Shown one piece after another: positions 19,518 to 30,229 of a stretch of DNA of 64,000 bases (positions within the stretch are counted from its first letter, which is position 1; every line of letters starts with the position of its first letter). This DNA is from Corynebacterium sp. CNJ-954 (GTDB lineage Bacteria > Actinomycetota > Actinomycetes > Mycobacteriales > Mycobacteriaceae): positions 248,001-312,000 of the forward strand of contig NZ_MKKI01000011.1 of NCBI RefSeq assembly GCF_001942345.1. The letters run 5' to 3'. The notes beneath the pieces were generated by a model. The model had not been told where the DNA came from. It saw only the letters and a program-made list of their open reading frames with translations, and did no database searches. Made by a program: the position numbers and the translations under genes.

Positions 19518-20288
19518 GTGCTGAACGAAAACTTCCTCCCCGTCCTCCACATCGGTCTCGCCGGCCTGGTGTTCCAGCTGTCCGTGATCGCGGCAGTCGG
19601 CCCGCAGAACGTCGTTCTGCTGAAACAGGGGGTCAAACGCTGGGGAGTGGGGCTGGTCGTCTCGGTCTTCATCCTCGGTGACCTGATCCTGCTGCCACTG
19701 GGCACCGCGGGTGTCAGCGTCGTCACCGACAAACTTCCGCTTCTCCTGGAGATCCTGCGTTGGGGAGGCGTCGCCTACCTGCTCTGGTTCGCCTTCACCT
19801 GTCTGCGGGACGTCCGCCACCCCACCGGAATCGACAGTGCCGTTCCGGACCACGCCCCCGAATCCGTCTCACCAGACCCTGTCGTGTCGTCCGAAGGGCC
19901 CGTCCCCATCGCCGACTACCCACACGGAGAAGGCCAGGTGACGACCGTCGCCCGCGCCCTCCCCCGCCCCGTCGGGACTCCCCTACGCTCCCGCCGGACA
20001 GTCGCACTCGCGGCGCTCCCCACCGCACTGGCCGTGACCTTTCTGAACCCCGCGGCCTACGTCGACGGCATCGTCGTGTTCGGGACGATGGCCAACCAGT
20101 ACGACGACACCGGAAAATGGATGTTCACCGTGGGCGCGGTCCTCGGATCCTCCCTGTTCTTCCTCGTGGTGGGGTATGGAGCCCGCCTTCTCAGTCGCCC
20201 GTTGTCCAGCCCACGGGTGTGGCGATGGATCAACCTGGCCATCGGCCTGCTGATGATCGGCATGGCAGCCCGTCTCGCCCTGGGATGA
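19518..20288 (+). CDS. lysE: L-lysine (basic amino acid) exporter
   Basis: LysE-family exporter, 256 aa. The N-terminal motif VGPQNVVLLKQGVKR and the C-terminal LNPAAYVDGIVVFG...LSSPRVWRWIN match the family. Five to six helices are split by a hydrophilic loop of about 60 residues (about 98-157), longer than I remember in C. glutamicum. The GTG start lies 7 nt after the -10, so the mRNA is probably leaderless. Regulation by the adjacent LysG is expected. It ends 4 bp before the convergent DoxX gene. Confidence 0.93.
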   Translation: MLNENFLPVLHIGLAGLVFQLSVIAAVGPQNVVLLKQGVKRWGVGLVVSVFILGDLILLPLGTAGVSVVTDKLPLLLEILRWGGVAYLLWFAFTCLRDVRHPTGIDSAVPDHAPESVSPDPVVSSEGPVPIADYPHGEGQVTTVARALPRPVGTPLRSRRTVALAALPTALAVTFLNPAAYVDGIVVFGTMANQYDDTGKWMFTVGAVLGSSLFFLVVGYGARLLSRPLSSPRVWRWINLAIGLLMIGMAARLALG

Positions 20289-20292
20289 CCGG

Positions 20293-21608
20293 TCAGAACG
20301 GGTTGCCGCCGCCGACTGCCAACCATGCCCCCGCGGCACCCGCCAGTCCGATGACCGCGAACACCCAGGCGGAGGCCAACGGCCGGGTGGCCCAGCCCCG
20401 GGACGCGTCTGCCGCATATCGTCCCGGCCCGGTGAAGGTCAGGACAAGACCTGCGAGGCCGAGAAGCGCCCAGAACTGCACCTGGGGACTGAGAGTGTAC
20501 GGCCAGTACCCCGAATCCCAGATCGACAGGTTGTGCAACGCGAGGAAGCCTGCGACAACCACTGTGAGAGCGCTTCCCACCGGCGTGAGAAGGCCGAAGA
20601 CCAGAAGTCCTCCAGCCACGATCTGGCGACCGGCACCGCGACCGCCAGGATATCGGCGAAGTTGTAGGCGGCCAACGTCTGTTCGAAAGCGCTGATACCC
20701 GGGTCACCACCGAAGGCGAAGAGTGTCTGCAGCCCACGTACCACGAGCAGAGCCCCGACCACGACACGCAGGATGAACAGCCCGAAATCAAGCGTCCCCC
20801 GCCTCGGATCGGCGTCCATGTCCCCGGCCCGGGGCGCCCGGTCCACCGCCGCATCTGCTGACTCAGGATCATCAGGGGAGACGACCGTGCGGTCGTCCGT
20901 GGTCGGCCCGGCAGCCACCGGGGTCGTTGCAGCCGTCCCCGCCCCGGTCGCGCCTGCGGCGAAGACCGAGGTCTCCGGGGCATCCTGCCCCGTCCCCGAG
21001 TCCTCCGCGAACGTCGACGAACCGTCTGCGTAGGCCGGGTCCGCCACACCGGAAGCACCTACCGAACTACCGAACGCACGGGTTTCGTGCTGTTCCTCCT
21101 CGCCGGGGACGCCGTACGCGGGATCGGCGGCCGCGGCACCGAAGACCTCGGTACGGTCACCGTCCGAGGACGCCGGAGTGCCCGCAGGAGTACCCGTCGG
21201 CTCGGCGGTACGCGGTTCGATACGCTGCGGCCGGGCCCTGCCCGACATCGCGTAGATGTCCCGCTTCGGCTTCGCTTCCCCCGCATCGGCCGAACCCACA
21301 CCGTCGGTGTGCTCTGTGGCATCCGTGACGGCCGTGGCCTCCGGTGCCTCCGGTGTCGACGGCGTCTCCGGCGCATTCTGCTCCCGTGCGTCGTCGGTCA
21401 CCGGTACGTCCCGGGTCTCCCGGGACGTACCACCGTCCGCTCCCGGCACTGCCAGGGGCCGCGTCGCCTCCGGGACATCGATCCCGTCCACTGAGTCGAT
21501 GGCATCGAACAGATCGTCGTCACTGTGGTCTACGCGTCCGGCAGGGGTGGTCGAGTCCTCGCTGCGTGGCGTCCCCGACTTCTCCGGATTACGGTCAAAC
21601 AATCCCAT
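20293..21608 (-). CDS. DoxX-family membrane protein with long acidic N-terminus (one frameshift)
   Basis: About 438 aa if corrected. Residues 1-260 are disordered and rich in Ala, Thr, Asp, Glu and Pro. The C-terminal 170 residues form a four-helix DoxX-like domain (LFILRVVVGALLVVRGLQTLF, then GGLLVFGLLTPVGSALTVVVA and QFWALLGLAGLVLTF). The two halves of the domain are in different frames. A missing base near 20627 (PVGQIVAGG expected) restores continuity. DoxX-like proteins are linked to redox or thiol stress in actinobacteria; the tail's role is unknown. Confidence 0.8.
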
Positions 21609-21798
21609 GGTCTTCCACCTTCTGCGCCGCCGGCGTGGTGACCTCTGGCGCCAGATCTCGTGCTGGTCCGTGTGCTCGTTTCCGCATGGATACGTGCGTC
21701 AAGCCTATGCTAGAACCCGGGCGCAACCGCGTAGGACGACACGGTATGTCGCACCCGCAGGACAGAACGCAGGACACAGCGGACACAAGGAGGACACC

Positions 21799-22869
21799 AT
21801 GGGGTATGTCGCCAGCGGGGACGAAGGCTTCAACAGGGACATGAACTACATCGACGACCGCATCGTCGCTGATCCGGCCGGGTTCAGCCCGGCCTCCACA
21901 TCCTCGGGGCAGGGGCAGCCCTGGCCCGTCGAGGCCGGCCGGTACCGACTGGTCGCTGCCCGGGCCTGTCCGTGGGCTCACCGGGCCGTCATCGTCCGTC
22001 GCCTCCTGGGGCTGGACGGAGCCGACGCTCCGGAAGATCCTGCACCCCTGTCGCTGGGGTTGGCAGGCCCCACCCACGACTGGAAGTCCTGGACATTCGA
22101 CCTCGACCCGGACTCCGTCGACCCGGTACTCGGAGTAGGTCGGCTGCGCGACTGCTATCTCCACCGTTACGCCGAGTACCCCAAGGGCATCACGGTTCCC
22201 GCCCTGGTGGACATCGAGTCAAAGGCGGTGGTCACCAATGACTTCCGGACACTGGTCCAGGATTTCGTGACCGAATGGACTCCCCTGCACCGGGTCGGAG
22301 CACCCGACCTCTACCCCACCGACCTCAGGCCGGAGATAGACGATATCGCCGACCGGGTGTTCCGGACAGTGAACAACGGTGTCTACAAGTGCGGGTTCGC
22401 AGGCTCTCAGGCCGCCTACGAAAAGGCGTTCTCCGAGCTGTTCGCGACGCTCGACATGCTCGAGGACCGACTTTCGGAGAACCGGTACCTGGTGGGTCGG
22501 CACATCACGCTGGCGGACATCTACCTCTTCGTTACCCTGGTCCGTTTCGACATGGTCTACCACGGTCACTTCAAGTGCAACCGGTACACGATCTCCAGCA
22601 GGCCGAACCTCTGGGGCTATCTGCGGGACCTCTTCCAGACTCCTGGCTTCGGAGACACCACGAACTTCGGCCAGATCAAGGACCACTACTACATCGTCCA
22701 CACAGACGTGAACCCCACCGGGGTCGTGGCGGTCGGGCCGGACCCGGCAGGGTTCATGACGGCTCACGGCAGGGAGCGGCTCGGCGGGTCCCCCTTCGGC
22801 GAGGGCACCGCACCGTCCGCGCCGCGTCCCGACGACGTCCGGCCGGGTGACGGCGTCGAGGAAATCTAG
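21799..22869 (+). CDS. Xi-class glutathione S-transferase-like reductase (YqjG/ECM4 family)
   Basis: A 356-aa enzyme of the glutathionyl-hydroquinone reductase family. The catalytic Cys is in [11 protein letters not shown] (residues about 53-63). The family signature [10 protein letters not shown] and the C-terminal all-helical GST domain ([15 protein letters not shown]) are present. Corynebacteria make mycothiol and not glutathione, so the thiol partner may be mycothiol; this is inference. The start is certain: AAGGAGG lies just before the ATG. It ends overlapping pntB (convergent) by 4 bp. Confidence 0.9.
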   Translation: MGYVASGDEGFNRDMNYIDDRIVADPAGFSPASTSSGQGQPWPVEAGRYRLVAARACPWAHRAVIVRRLLGLDGADAPEDPAPLSLGLAGPTHDWKSWTFDLDPDSVDPVLGVGRLRDCYLHRYAEYPKGITVPALVDIESKAVVTNDFRTLVQDFVTEWTPLHRVGAPDLYPTDLRPEIDDIADRVFRTVNNGVYKCGFAGSQAAYEKAFSELFATLDMLEDRLSENRYLVGRHITLADIYLFVTLVRFDMVYHGHFKCNRYTISSRPNLWGYLRDLFQTPGFGDTTNFGQIKDHYYIVHTDVNPTGVVAVGPDPAGFMTAHGRERLGGSPFGEGTAPSAPRPDDVRPGDGVEEI

Positions 22870-24347
22870 AGGGCTGCGGTGATCGCCTCGACGGACTGCT
22901 TGGCGTCGCCGAGCAGCATGTCGGTGTTCTCGTTGAAGAACAGCGGGTTCTGCACACCTGCGTAACCTGAGCCCATCGAGCGCTTGAAGACGATGACCTT
23001 GTCGGCGTCCCACACCTTGAGCACCGGCATGCCGGCGATCGGAGAACCCGGCTCCTCGGCGATCGGGTTGACGGTGTCATTGGCACCAATGACCAGCACG
23101 ACGTCCACGTCTCCGAAGTCGTCGTTGACCTCGTCGAGTTCCAGGACGATGTCGTAGGGCACCTTGGCTTCGGCGAGCAGGACGTTCATGTGACCGGGAA
23201 GGCGACCCGCAACGGGGTGGATTCCGAAGGTGACGTCGACCCCCTGCTCGCGCAGCTTGGCCACCAGGGAGGCCACCGGGTACTGCGCCTGTGCCACCGC
23301 CATGCCGTAGCCCGGGGTGATCATGACAGACTTCGCACCCTTGAGCAGCTCCGCGGTGTCCTCGGCAGAAACTTCGGTGTGCTCACCGTAGTCACGGTCG
23401 TCGCCGCCGGAGGAGTCGGCACCGAACCCACCGAGGATCACGGAGATGAACGAGCGGTTCATCGCCTTACACATGACGTACGACAGGTAGGCACCGGAGG
23501 AACCGACCAGCGATCCGGTGATGATCAGCAGCGGGTTGGCCAGCATGAAGCCGGCTGCCGCAGCGGCCCATCCGGAGTAGGAGTTCAGCATCGAGACAAC
23601 GACCGGCATGTCGCCGCCACCGATGGCGGCCACCAGGTGGATACCCAGTGCCAGGGCGAGCACCAGCATGATGCCCAGGATCGTCCAGGAGAGCGCCGTA
23701 TTGTCGGTGCCGGCGGCGATGAACACGCCCATGCCGACCAGGGAGACCACAATGACCAGCACGTTGAGCATGTTGCGTCCCGGCAGCATCAGCGGGGAAC
23801 CGCTGATCTTCCCGGACAGCTTCAGGTAGGCGACGATCGAACCGGTCAGGGTCACGGCACCGATGAAGATACCGAGGTAGATCTCACCGAGGTTGAATCC
23901 GGCGACGTCCTCGTCGGATCCGGACTTCTGGATGAACGAGTTGATGCCGATGAGCACGGCAGCCAGTCCCACGAAGCTGTGGAGCATCGCAATGAGTTCC
24001 GGCATGCCGGTCATCTCGACCTTGCGGGCCCTCGGGATGCCGATGGCCGCACCGATGAGCATCGCCACGGCGATGAGCAGCAGCGTGACCCACGGGCTGT
24101 TGTAGTTCTCGGTGTCGTCGGCAGAGGCCACGACGGCCTTGACGATGGTGGCGATCAGGGCGATCGCCATACCCGCCATGCCGAACCGGTTACCGCGTGA
24201 TGCGGTCTGCTGCTTGGCCAGCCCGGCCAGCGCAAGGATGAACAGCAGGGCGGCGACGATGTACGCCAGGTTGGTGACCTTGTCTGTCCATTCCAGGACA
24301 GACGCACTCGGACCGTTGGCAAGAATCAGCTGGTTGGTCACGTTCAT
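22866..24347 (-). CDS. pntB: NAD(P) transhydrogenase, beta subunit
   Basis: Proton-translocating transhydrogenase beta subunit, 493 aa. Around nine membrane helices come first ([17 protein letters not shown] onwards), then the C-terminal NADP-binding domain III. That domain has [48 protein letters not shown] and the closing [18 protein letters not shown]. The ATG is at 24347, one base after the pntA stop. With PntA it converts NADH plus NADP to NADPH using the proton gradient. Confidence 0.96.
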   Translation of the reverse strand: MNVTNQLILANGPSASVLEWTDKVTNLAYIVAALLFILALAGLAKQQTASRGNRFGMAGMAIALIATIVKAVVASADDTENYNSPWVTLLLIAVAMLIGAAIGIPRARKVEMTGMPELIAMLHSFVGLAAVLIGINSFIQKSGSDEDVAGFNLGEIYLGIFIGAVTLTGSIVAYLKLSGKISGSPLMLPGRNMLNVLVIVVSLVGMGVFIAAGTDNTALSWTILGIMLVLALALGIHLVAAIGGGDMPVVVSMLNSYSGWAAAAAGFMLANPLLIITGSLVGSSGAYLSYVMCKAMNRSFISVILGGFGADSSGGDDRDYGEHTEVSAEDTAELLKGAKSVMITPGYGMAVAQAQYPVASLVAKLREQGVDVTFGIHPVAGRLPGHMNVLLAEAKVPYDIVLELDEVNDDFGDVDVVLVIGANDTVNPIAEEPGSPIAGMPVLKVWDADKVIVFKRSMGSGYAGVQNPLFFNENTDMLLGDAKQSVEAITAAL

Positions 24348-24348
24348 G

Positions 24349-25884
24349 TCAGTTGCCTCCCTCGAACATGGTGAGCATGCGCCTGGTGACGAAGAAGCCA
24401 CCGAAAATGTTGATCGAGGCCACGACAATGGCGATGAACGCCAGGACAGCCACGGCGATGTTGGATGAGCCGACCTGGAGGATCGCACCGACCAGGATGA
24501 TTCCCGAGATGGCGTTGGTCTCGCTCATCAGCGGCGTGTGCAGCTTGTGGGTCACTGCGGTGATCACGTAGAACCCGACCACCACGGCCAGCATCAGGAC
24601 CATGTACTCGTCTGCCACAGCCAACGGGCTGGCCAACACCAGGGCAATGCCCAGCAGACCCGCCAGCAGCTTCCACGGCAGGGTGGATTTCGCCGGCGCC
24701 TCCTCCTCGGACGGTTCGACCGTCTCAGCCTTCGGGCTCGGCGCAGGAGCGGCCGAAACCTTCACCGGAGGCGGCGGCCACAGGACGTCGGCGGGAGAGC
24801 CTGCTTCACCGGCTTTGGTGACGGTGATACCACGCACGATCTCGTCCTCGAGATCCAGCACCGCTTCACCGTCTTTGCCGGGAGTCACCAGTTTGAACAG
24901 GTTCACGACGTTCTGCCCGTAGAGCTGCGACGACTGTGCGGGCAGGCGTCCGGCCAGGTCGGTGTAACCGATGATCTTCACACCGTTGTCGGTGGTGGTC
25001 ACCTCGCCGGCGACGGTGAGTTCGCAGTTTCCGCCGTTGGCGGCAGCCATGTCGACGATGACGGAACCGGGCTTCATCTTCGCCACGTCCGCTGCCGTCA
25101 GCAGAACCGGTGACGTACGACCCGGAATATTCGCCGTGGTGATCACGATATCCGCAGCTGCCGACTGCTCGGCGTAGAGCTTCGCGGCGGCGGCGGCCTG
25201 GTCCTGCGTCATCTCCTTGGCGTATCCGTCGTCGGACTTCTCCGAGGCCGTGGGGATAGCCACGAACTCCGCGCCCATGGACTCCACCTGTTCGGCAGTC
25301 TCCGGCCTCAGGTCGGTGGCCTTGACCACCGCGCCCATCGAGTTCGCCGTACCGATGGCCGCCAGTCCGGCGACACCGGTCCCGATGACGTAGACGGTGG
25401 CCGGCGGGACCTTACCCGCAGCAGTCACCTGACCGGTGAACAGACGTCCGAAGGTGTTCGCGGCCTCGATGACCGCGCGGTATCCGGCGATGTTGGCCTG
25501 GGAGCTGAGCACGTCCATGGACTGAGCACGGCTGATCCGGGGAACGGTGTCCATCGCGACGGCTGTGACGTTCTTCTCTGCCAGCTCAGCGACAAGCTCG
25601 TCATTACGCGCCGGCGCGAGCCGCGAGATCAGCATCGCTCCGGACTTCAGCGCGGCGCGGTGGTCGGCGGACGGAGTGTCGAGAGTGGTGACGATGTCGG
25701 AGGACCATACGTCCTCGCCGACGATCGTGGCCCCGGCGGCCTCGAACTGGCTGTCGGGGAAGTTCGCCTGGTCACCTGCGCCGGCCTGGACGGCTACGTC
25801 GTAGCCGAGCTTGATCAGTTTGCCGACGGTGTCAGGTGTCGCCGAGACCAAGGTTTGTGGTTCCCGGGGGATACCTATGAGCAA
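24349..25884 (-). CDS. pntA: NAD(P) transhydrogenase, alpha subunit (TTG start)
   Basis: Alpha subunit, 511 aa, with the E. coli-type single-chain layout. The NAD-binding domain I has [40 protein letters not shown] and [19 protein letters not shown] linker follows, then four C-terminal helices ([21 protein letters not shown]). I start at TTG 25884, where GAGGAG lies 7 nt upstream and the encoded (M)LIGIPRE aligns with MRIGIPRE of E. coli PntA. The first gene of pntAB, behind an approximately 120-nt leader. Confidence 0.95.
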   Translation of the reverse strand: MLIGIPREPQTLVSATPDTVGKLIKLGYDVAVQAGAGDQANFPDSQFEAAGATIVGEDVWSSDIVTTLDTPSADHRAALKSGAMLISRLAPARNDELVAELAEKNVTAVAMDTVPRISRAQSMDVLSSQANIAGYRAVIEAANTFGRLFTGQVTAAGKVPPATVYVIGTGVAGLAAIGTANSMGAVVKATDLRPETAEQVESMGAEFVAIPTASEKSDDGYAKEMTQDQAAAAAKLYAEQSAAADIVITTANIPGRTSPVLLTAADVAKMKPGSVIVDMAAANGGNCELTVAGEVTTTDNGVKIIGYTDLAGRLPAQSSQLYGQNVVNLFKLVTPGKDGEAVLDLEDEIVRGITVTKAGEAGSPADVLWPPPPVKVSAAPAPSPKAETVEPSEEEAPAKSTLPWKLLAGLLGIALVLASPLAVADEYMVLMLAVVVGFYVITAVTHKLHTPLMSETNAISGIILVGAILQVGSSNIAVAVLAFIAIVVASINIFGGFFVTRRMLTMFEGGN

Positions 25885-26013
25885 CGGAGGGCTCCTCTGG
25901 TGCGTGGTCGATCGCTCCGGAATCACACGGGCCCCTCCCGGATGGTGGCTGGAGGTTCCGCGCGCGTCCAGACGTCAACCCAGTCATTGGGTACACGTAT
26001 GTTAACGTCCGGT

Positions 26014-26042
26014 TTATTATGCACATGTAGCTGACTGTCCAA
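26014..26042 (-). promoter_or_regulatory. pntAB promoter
   Basis: On the minus strand, -35 TTGGAC (26037-26042), 17-bp spacer, -10 TAATAA (26014-26019). The start near 26007 gives a 5' leader of about 120 nt before the TTG codon, long enough for leader control, although I recognise no riboswitch in it. This is the only AT-rich patch in the 25885-26229 gap. Confidence 0.65.
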
Positions 26043-26195
26043 CGGAACTTCCGAAATTTTGCCCGGATCTTCCGCCAGCAGAGTCCTAACCACCCCCGAA
26101 ACTGCAGCTACACTACCCCCGTTGCCGCTATTCGGATCCAGTTTTCCTTTTCTCGCCCCAAAGGAACATTTTTACAGCTAACGTCCCCGCCTCCA

Positions 26196-26218
26196 CCCGG
26201 TCGGCCCCACCGACCGGG
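26196..26218 (-). terminator. Hairpin after gatB
   Basis: CCCGGTCGG (26196-26204) pairs with CCGACCGGG (26210-26218): 9 bp around a 5-base loop, 11 bp beyond the gatB stop. No T-run follows. It is a likely 3'-end structure for gatB. Between it and the pntAB promoter (26043-26195) I see nothing else. Confidence 0.5.
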
Positions 26219-26229
26219 CACGACCGACG

Positions 26230-27747
26230 TCAGGCCAGTTTCGTCGCGATCAGTTTGTTCACCTGAGCAGGATCCGCCTTGCCCCTGGTCGCCTTCATGA
26301 CCTCGCCGACGATTGCCCCGGTGACCTTCTTGTTTCCCGCACGGTACTTCTCGACGATGTCAGGATTAGCCGCGATAGCGTCATCCACCGCCTTCTCGAT
26401 TGCGCCGTCGTCACGGACGACCTCGAGACCACGTGCCGCCACGACGTCATCCACGTCCCCTTCGCCCGCCAGGACACCGTCGACCGCCTTACGCGCCAGC
26501 TTGTTGGTCAGCTTCCCCTCCTTGACCAGCGCGCTGACCCTGGCAACCTGGTCCGCGGTGATCTGCAGTCCCTCTAGCTCAACGCCAGCTTCCTTGGCTT
26601 TCTGGGCGAGGTAGGCAACCCACCAGCTACGTGCCTCTGCCGGGGATGCACCGGCCTCGACGGTGGCGATGATCAGGTCGAGCGCGCCAGCGTTGACCAG
26701 GTCGCGCATCTCCTCGTCCTTGAGACCCCACTCCTCCTGGATGCGGGCGCGACGGATCCACGGCATCTCGGGAAGGGTCTCACGGATTGCTTCGACCCAT
26801 TCCGCGGGCGCCAGGACCGGGGGAAGGTCAGGGTCGTTGAAGTAGCGGTAGTCGGCCATCGTCTCCTTGACCCTGCCCCGGGAGGTGGTGCCGTCGGCCT
26901 CCTGGTAGTGACGGGTCTCCTGAATGATCTCGACGTCATTGACGAGGCATGCCGCCTGGCGCTGCATCTCGAAACGTACGGCCTGCTCGACAGACTTCAG
27001 CGAGTTGATGTTCTTCGTCTCGGTGCGCGTGCCGAACTCCGACGTCCCCAGCGCGCGCAGAGACAGGTTGGAGTCCACACGCATCGACCCCTGGTCCATG
27101 CGGGCGTCCGACACTTCGAGAGCCTTGACGAGGTCACGCAAGGCGGTGACGTAGGCGCGGGCGATTTCCGGAGCGCGCTCCCCCGCACCCTCGATCGGCT
27201 TGGTCACGATCTCGATCAGCGGAATCCCTGCACGGTTGCAGTCCACCAGAGACGCCGTCGCACCGTGAATACGGCCGGTTGCCCCTCCAAGGTGGGTGAG
27301 CTTTCCGGTGTCCTCCTCCATGTGGGCCCGCTCGATCTCGATACGCCACGGAGTGCCGTCGTCGAGGACGATGTCCAGGTAGCCGTCGTGGGCGATCGGC
27401 TCATCATACTGGGAGATCTGGTAGTTCTTCGGCTGATCCGGGTAGAAGTAGTTCTTCCGGGCGAAGCGGGAGTACGGGGCGATCTCGCAGTTCAGTGCGA
27501 GACCGATCTTGATGGCCCACTCCACTCCCTGCCGGTTGACGACGGGCAGGGCTCCGGGGAGCCCGAGGCTGCAGGGGTCGACATTGGTGTTCGGCGCGTC
27601 ACCGAACTCCGCCGAGGAGGCGGAGAACATCTTCGTCTGCGTCGCCAGTTCAACGTGGACTTCCATACCCATTACGGGGTCGAAGCGCTCGAGCACCTCA
27701 TCGAAGTCCATCACATCATCGGAGTAATCGTTCACCACGGCAGTCAT
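26230..27747 (-). CDS. gatB: Asp/Glu-tRNA(Asn/Gln) amidotransferase subunit B
   Basis: GatB (505 aa) binds and activates the misacylated tRNA in the GatCAB complex. The N-terminal catalytic cradle has [29 protein letters not shown] and [18 protein letters not shown]. The C-terminal YqeY-like tail domain ends [11 protein letters not shown] take the ATG at 27747 (MTAVVND), as in other corynebacteria, and not the longer open frame. gatA and gatC are about 10 kb away, so the complex is encoded in two places. Confidence 0.96.
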   Translation of the reverse strand: MTAVVNDYSDDVMDFDEVLERFDPVMGMEVHVELATQTKMFSASSAEFGDAPNTNVDPCSLGLPGALPVVNRQGVEWAIKIGLALNCEIAPYSRFARKNYFYPDQPKNYQISQYDEPIAHDGYLDIVLDDGTPWRIEIERAHMEEDTGKLTHLGGATGRIHGATASLVDCNRAGIPLIEIVTKPIEGAGERAPEIARAYVTALRDLVKALEVSDARMDQGSMRVDSNLSLRALGTSEFGTRTETKNINSLKSVEQAVRFEMQRQAACLVNDVEIIQETRHYQEADGTTSRGRVKETMADYRYFNDPDLPPVLAPAEWVEAIRETLPEMPWIRRARIQEEWGLKDEEMRDLVNAGALDLIIATVEAGASPAEARSWWVAYLAQKAKEAGVELEGLQITADQVARVSALVKEGKLTNKLARKAVDGVLAGEGDVDDVVAARGLEVVRDDGAIEKAVDDAIAANPDIVEKYRAGNKKVTGAIVGEVMKATRGKADPAQVNKLIATKLA

Positions 27748-27758
27748 GGTGGACAAGT

Positions 27759-28784
27759 CTAGTGGATGGCCTCTGTACCGTCGCTGGGGCGGTGCTCTCT
27801 TCGTGCCGTCCGACCGTCGGCAGCGCGGCACAGTGCGGCGAAGATCGCACCCGAGAGATTGTGCCACACCGAGAAGATCGCGCCGGGCAACGCCGACATG
27901 GGTTCCATGTGCTGGGCCGCCAACCCGGCGGCGAGTCCGGAGTTCTGCATGCCGACCTCGATCGCCATGGTGCGTCGCACCCTCACCGGCTGTCCCGTGA
28001 CAAGCCCCGCGCCGTACCCCAGCACCAGGCCGAGGGTGTTATGGAGTACCACGGCGACGAGGACGAGCAGCCCCGCTTCGAGCAGGTTGTCACGGTTACC
28101 TGACACGACGATCGCCACGACAGCAGCGATGGCGAACACCGAGATCCAGGGCAGGGACGGCAGAATCCGCTCGATCACCGAGGGAAGGAAGAACCGGAAC
28201 ACCAGTCCGGCAACGACAGGAACGAGTACGACCTGCACGATCGACAACGCCATGGAGCCCCCGTCCAGCGGCATGTACTGGCCCGCCAGCCACAACGTGA
28301 GCAACGGAGTCAGCAGTGGTGCCAGCAATGTGGAGACTGAAGTCATCGCCACGGATAGGGCGAGGTCACCACGGGCCAGGTACGAGACCACATTCGACGC
28401 CGTACCGCCCGGCGCGCACCCGACGAGGATCACCCCGGCGGCGATGGCGGAGGGTAGACCGAGCACCCACACCACCAACAGCGCAGTGAGGGGCATGATC
28501 ACGAACTGCGCCACTACCCCGATGACAACAGGTAATGGGCGCTTGATGACGAGGAGGAAGTCACGGGGCTGCAGGGTCAGCCCCATGCCGAACATGATCA
28601 GGCCAAGTAGCCAGTTGGTCCAGCCGGAGGTCGCGGTGGACAGGCCGTCGCCTCCGAGGAAGCCGACGATGCCGCCGACAATCACCAACAGTGGGAAGCC
28701 GAGGGATGCGATGTAGGCGCTACGGTCCTGAGAAGACTCAGCGTGTCGCGTGGATGGTTCGGTGGAAGCAGACGAGGATGACAT
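27759..28784 (-). CDS. BASS-family (bile acid:Na+ symporter-type) transporter
   Basis: A 341-aa membrane protein with about nine to ten helices and the family motifs [40 protein letters not shown] and [14 protein letters not shown]. Bacterial members move pantoate, keto acids, amino acids or other organic anions with sodium. Here a keto acid is conceivable beside branched-chain genes but unproven. It ends 11 bp before gatB on the same strand, so co-transcription is possible. Confidence 0.88.
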   Translation of the reverse strand: MSSSSASTEPSTRHAESSQDRSAYIASLGFPLLVIVGGIVGFLGGDGLSTATSGWTNWLLGLIMFGMGLTLQPRDFLLVIKRPLPVVIGVVAQFVIMPLTALLVVWVLGLPSAIAAGVILVGCAPGGTASNVVSYLARGDLALSVAMTSVSTLLAPLLTPLLTLWLAGQYMPLDGGSMALSIVQVVLVPVVAGLVFRFFLPSVIERILPSLPWISVFAIAAVVAIVVSGNRDNLLEAGLLVLVAVVLHNTLGLVLGYGAGLVTGQPVRVRRTMAIEVGMQNSGLAAGLAAQHMEPMSALPGAIFSVWHNLSGAIFAALCRAADGRTARREHRPSDGTEAIH

Positions 28785-29182
28785 GACACTTTCATGGGAG
28801 GGGCATAGTGCTGCAATGTCGAGGTCAGGTCATGGCCTCAGGAATCACAGTGAAATCCGGCGGTGAGCGACACACTACAACTCTGTCGGCCGTGCGGATT
28901 GCTCCGGGGAGACATAAGCAGGTGATCATGCATCGTCGTCCCCAGTCCGGCTGCTGTGGAAACCTGCTGTTCACCATGTATTTCACTAACACGTTGAACA
29001 AGGACTCAGCTATATGACGGCTCCCGAGAGTCTCAGTCTTCCCTTCACCGAACTTTTCGATTCGTCGCGTGGGCTTGTGCGATGCGCGTGGGCAGACGAG
29101 CGTGACCCGGGGACAACTACGTCTACGACGGGTGGGATGAAGCTCTCACCAATCTCGGAAGGCACCTCGAGACCCGTTGGTG
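28785..29182. other. 398-bp gap, possible gene remnant
   Basis: There is no convincing intact gene between pfkA and the BASS transporter. A plus-strand frame from ATG 29014 (AAGGA upstream) reads plausible protein (LPFTELFDSS, VRCAWADERDP) for about 30 residues. It becomes meaningless unless the frame shifts near 29105, after which it reads into the pfkA antisense without stopping. This may be the stub of a deleted gene or chance. Confidence 0.25.
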
Positions 29183-30211
29183 TCAGCCGATCAGCGCACC
29201 GACTGAGTCGATACGCTGCTGCGGCACAACCTTGAGGTGGCCGACGGCATCGTCGAAGGAGACCAGTTCAATGCGTTCGCCGTGCAGGGCGACGACCTGG
29301 CCTGTCTCCCCACGCAACGCGGCTTTGGTGGCATGGACGGCGTACCGTGTCGCCAGCACCCGGTCGAACGCGGTGGGGGTGCCGCCACGCTGGATGTGTC
29401 CGAGGACCGTGGAACGGACGTCGGTGTCGAGCCGGTTCTCGATCTCGTGCGCGATCTTCGCTCCGATATCGTCGAACTTCTGGTGGCCGAACTGGTCGAT
29501 CGCCCGGTCCCCGATATCGAACGTGCCCTCTTTGGGCACCGCGCCTTCGGCGACGACGATGATGCCGTACTTCTCACCCAGTTCGAAACGACGGGACATG
29601 CGTTTGCAGACTTCGTCGATGTCGAACGGGACTTCCGGGATCAGAATGTCATGTGCGCCGCCCGCCATTCCCGCATGCAGTGCGATCCACCCCACGTGCC
29701 GCCCCATGACCTGCACGATCATCACGCGGTTGTGTGATTCAGCGGTCGTGTGCAACCGGTCGATGGCGTCGGTGGCGACGGCCACGGCGGTGTCGAATCC
29801 GAAGGTGTAGTCGGTGGCGTTGACGTCGTTGTCGATGGTCTTGGGAACACCGATGACCGGAACGCCGTTGTCGTGGAGCCACTGTGCGCCCTTGAGTGTG
29901 CCCTCTCCGCCGATGGCGATGAGGACGTCGATACCCGCATCCTTCAGGTTGGCTTTCACCAGGTCAATCGACTCCTTGAACGTAGCGGTCTTGAGCCGTC
30001 CGGTTCCCAGGATCGTGCCGCCGCGGATCAGGATCCGGTCGATGTCCTCGTCGTCGTACAACTGGACCCTGCGATCCTCCACCAGCCCCTGCCAGCCGTC
30101 CTCGTACCCGATGACGGTTGCTCCTCGGCCTGCCGCTGTACGGACGACACCCCGGATGACGGCGTTCAGTCCGGGGCAGTCCCCTCCACTGGTCAAGGTT
30201 GCGATACGCAT
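29183..30211 (-). CDS. pfkA: 6-phosphofructokinase
   Basis: Phosphorylates fructose-6-phosphate in glycolysis; 342 aa. It has the N-terminal [15 protein letters not shown], the phosphate-donor loop [10 protein letters not shown], the catalytic [20 protein letters not shown] and [14 protein letters not shown]. The GGEGT form is that of actinobacterial ATP-dependent enzymes and differs from the GGDDT loop of PPi enzymes. AGGATCG precedes the ATG. It follows an MFS pump by 18 bp on the same strand. Confidence 0.95.
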   Translation of the reverse strand: MRIATLTSGGDCPGLNAVIRGVVRTAAGRGATVIGYEDGWQGLVEDRRVQLYDDEDIDRILIRGGTILGTGRLKTATFKESIDLVKANLKDAGIDVLIAIGGEGTLKGAQWLHDNGVPVIGVPKTIDNDVNATDYTFGFDTAVAVATDAIDRLHTTAESHNRVMIVQVMGRHVGWIALHAGMAGGAHDILIPEVPFDIDEVCKRMSRRFELGEKYGIIVVAEGAVPKEGTFDIGDRAIDQFGHQKFDDIGAKIAHEIENRLDTDVRSTVLGHIQRGGTPTAFDRVLATRYAVHATKAALRGETGQVVALHGERIELVSFDDAVGHLKVVPQQRIDSVGALIG

Positions 30212-30229
30212 GGTGACGATCCTAGTCAG

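Noticed and set aside
25832..26026. 64-aa ORF in the pntA leader
   Set aside because: It overlaps pntA in another frame and lacks a Shine-Dalgarno sequence; the region reads better as 5' leader.
28808..29017. 69-aa plus-strand ORF upstream of the BASS transporter
   Set aside because: No ribosome site, odd composition and no recognisable domain.
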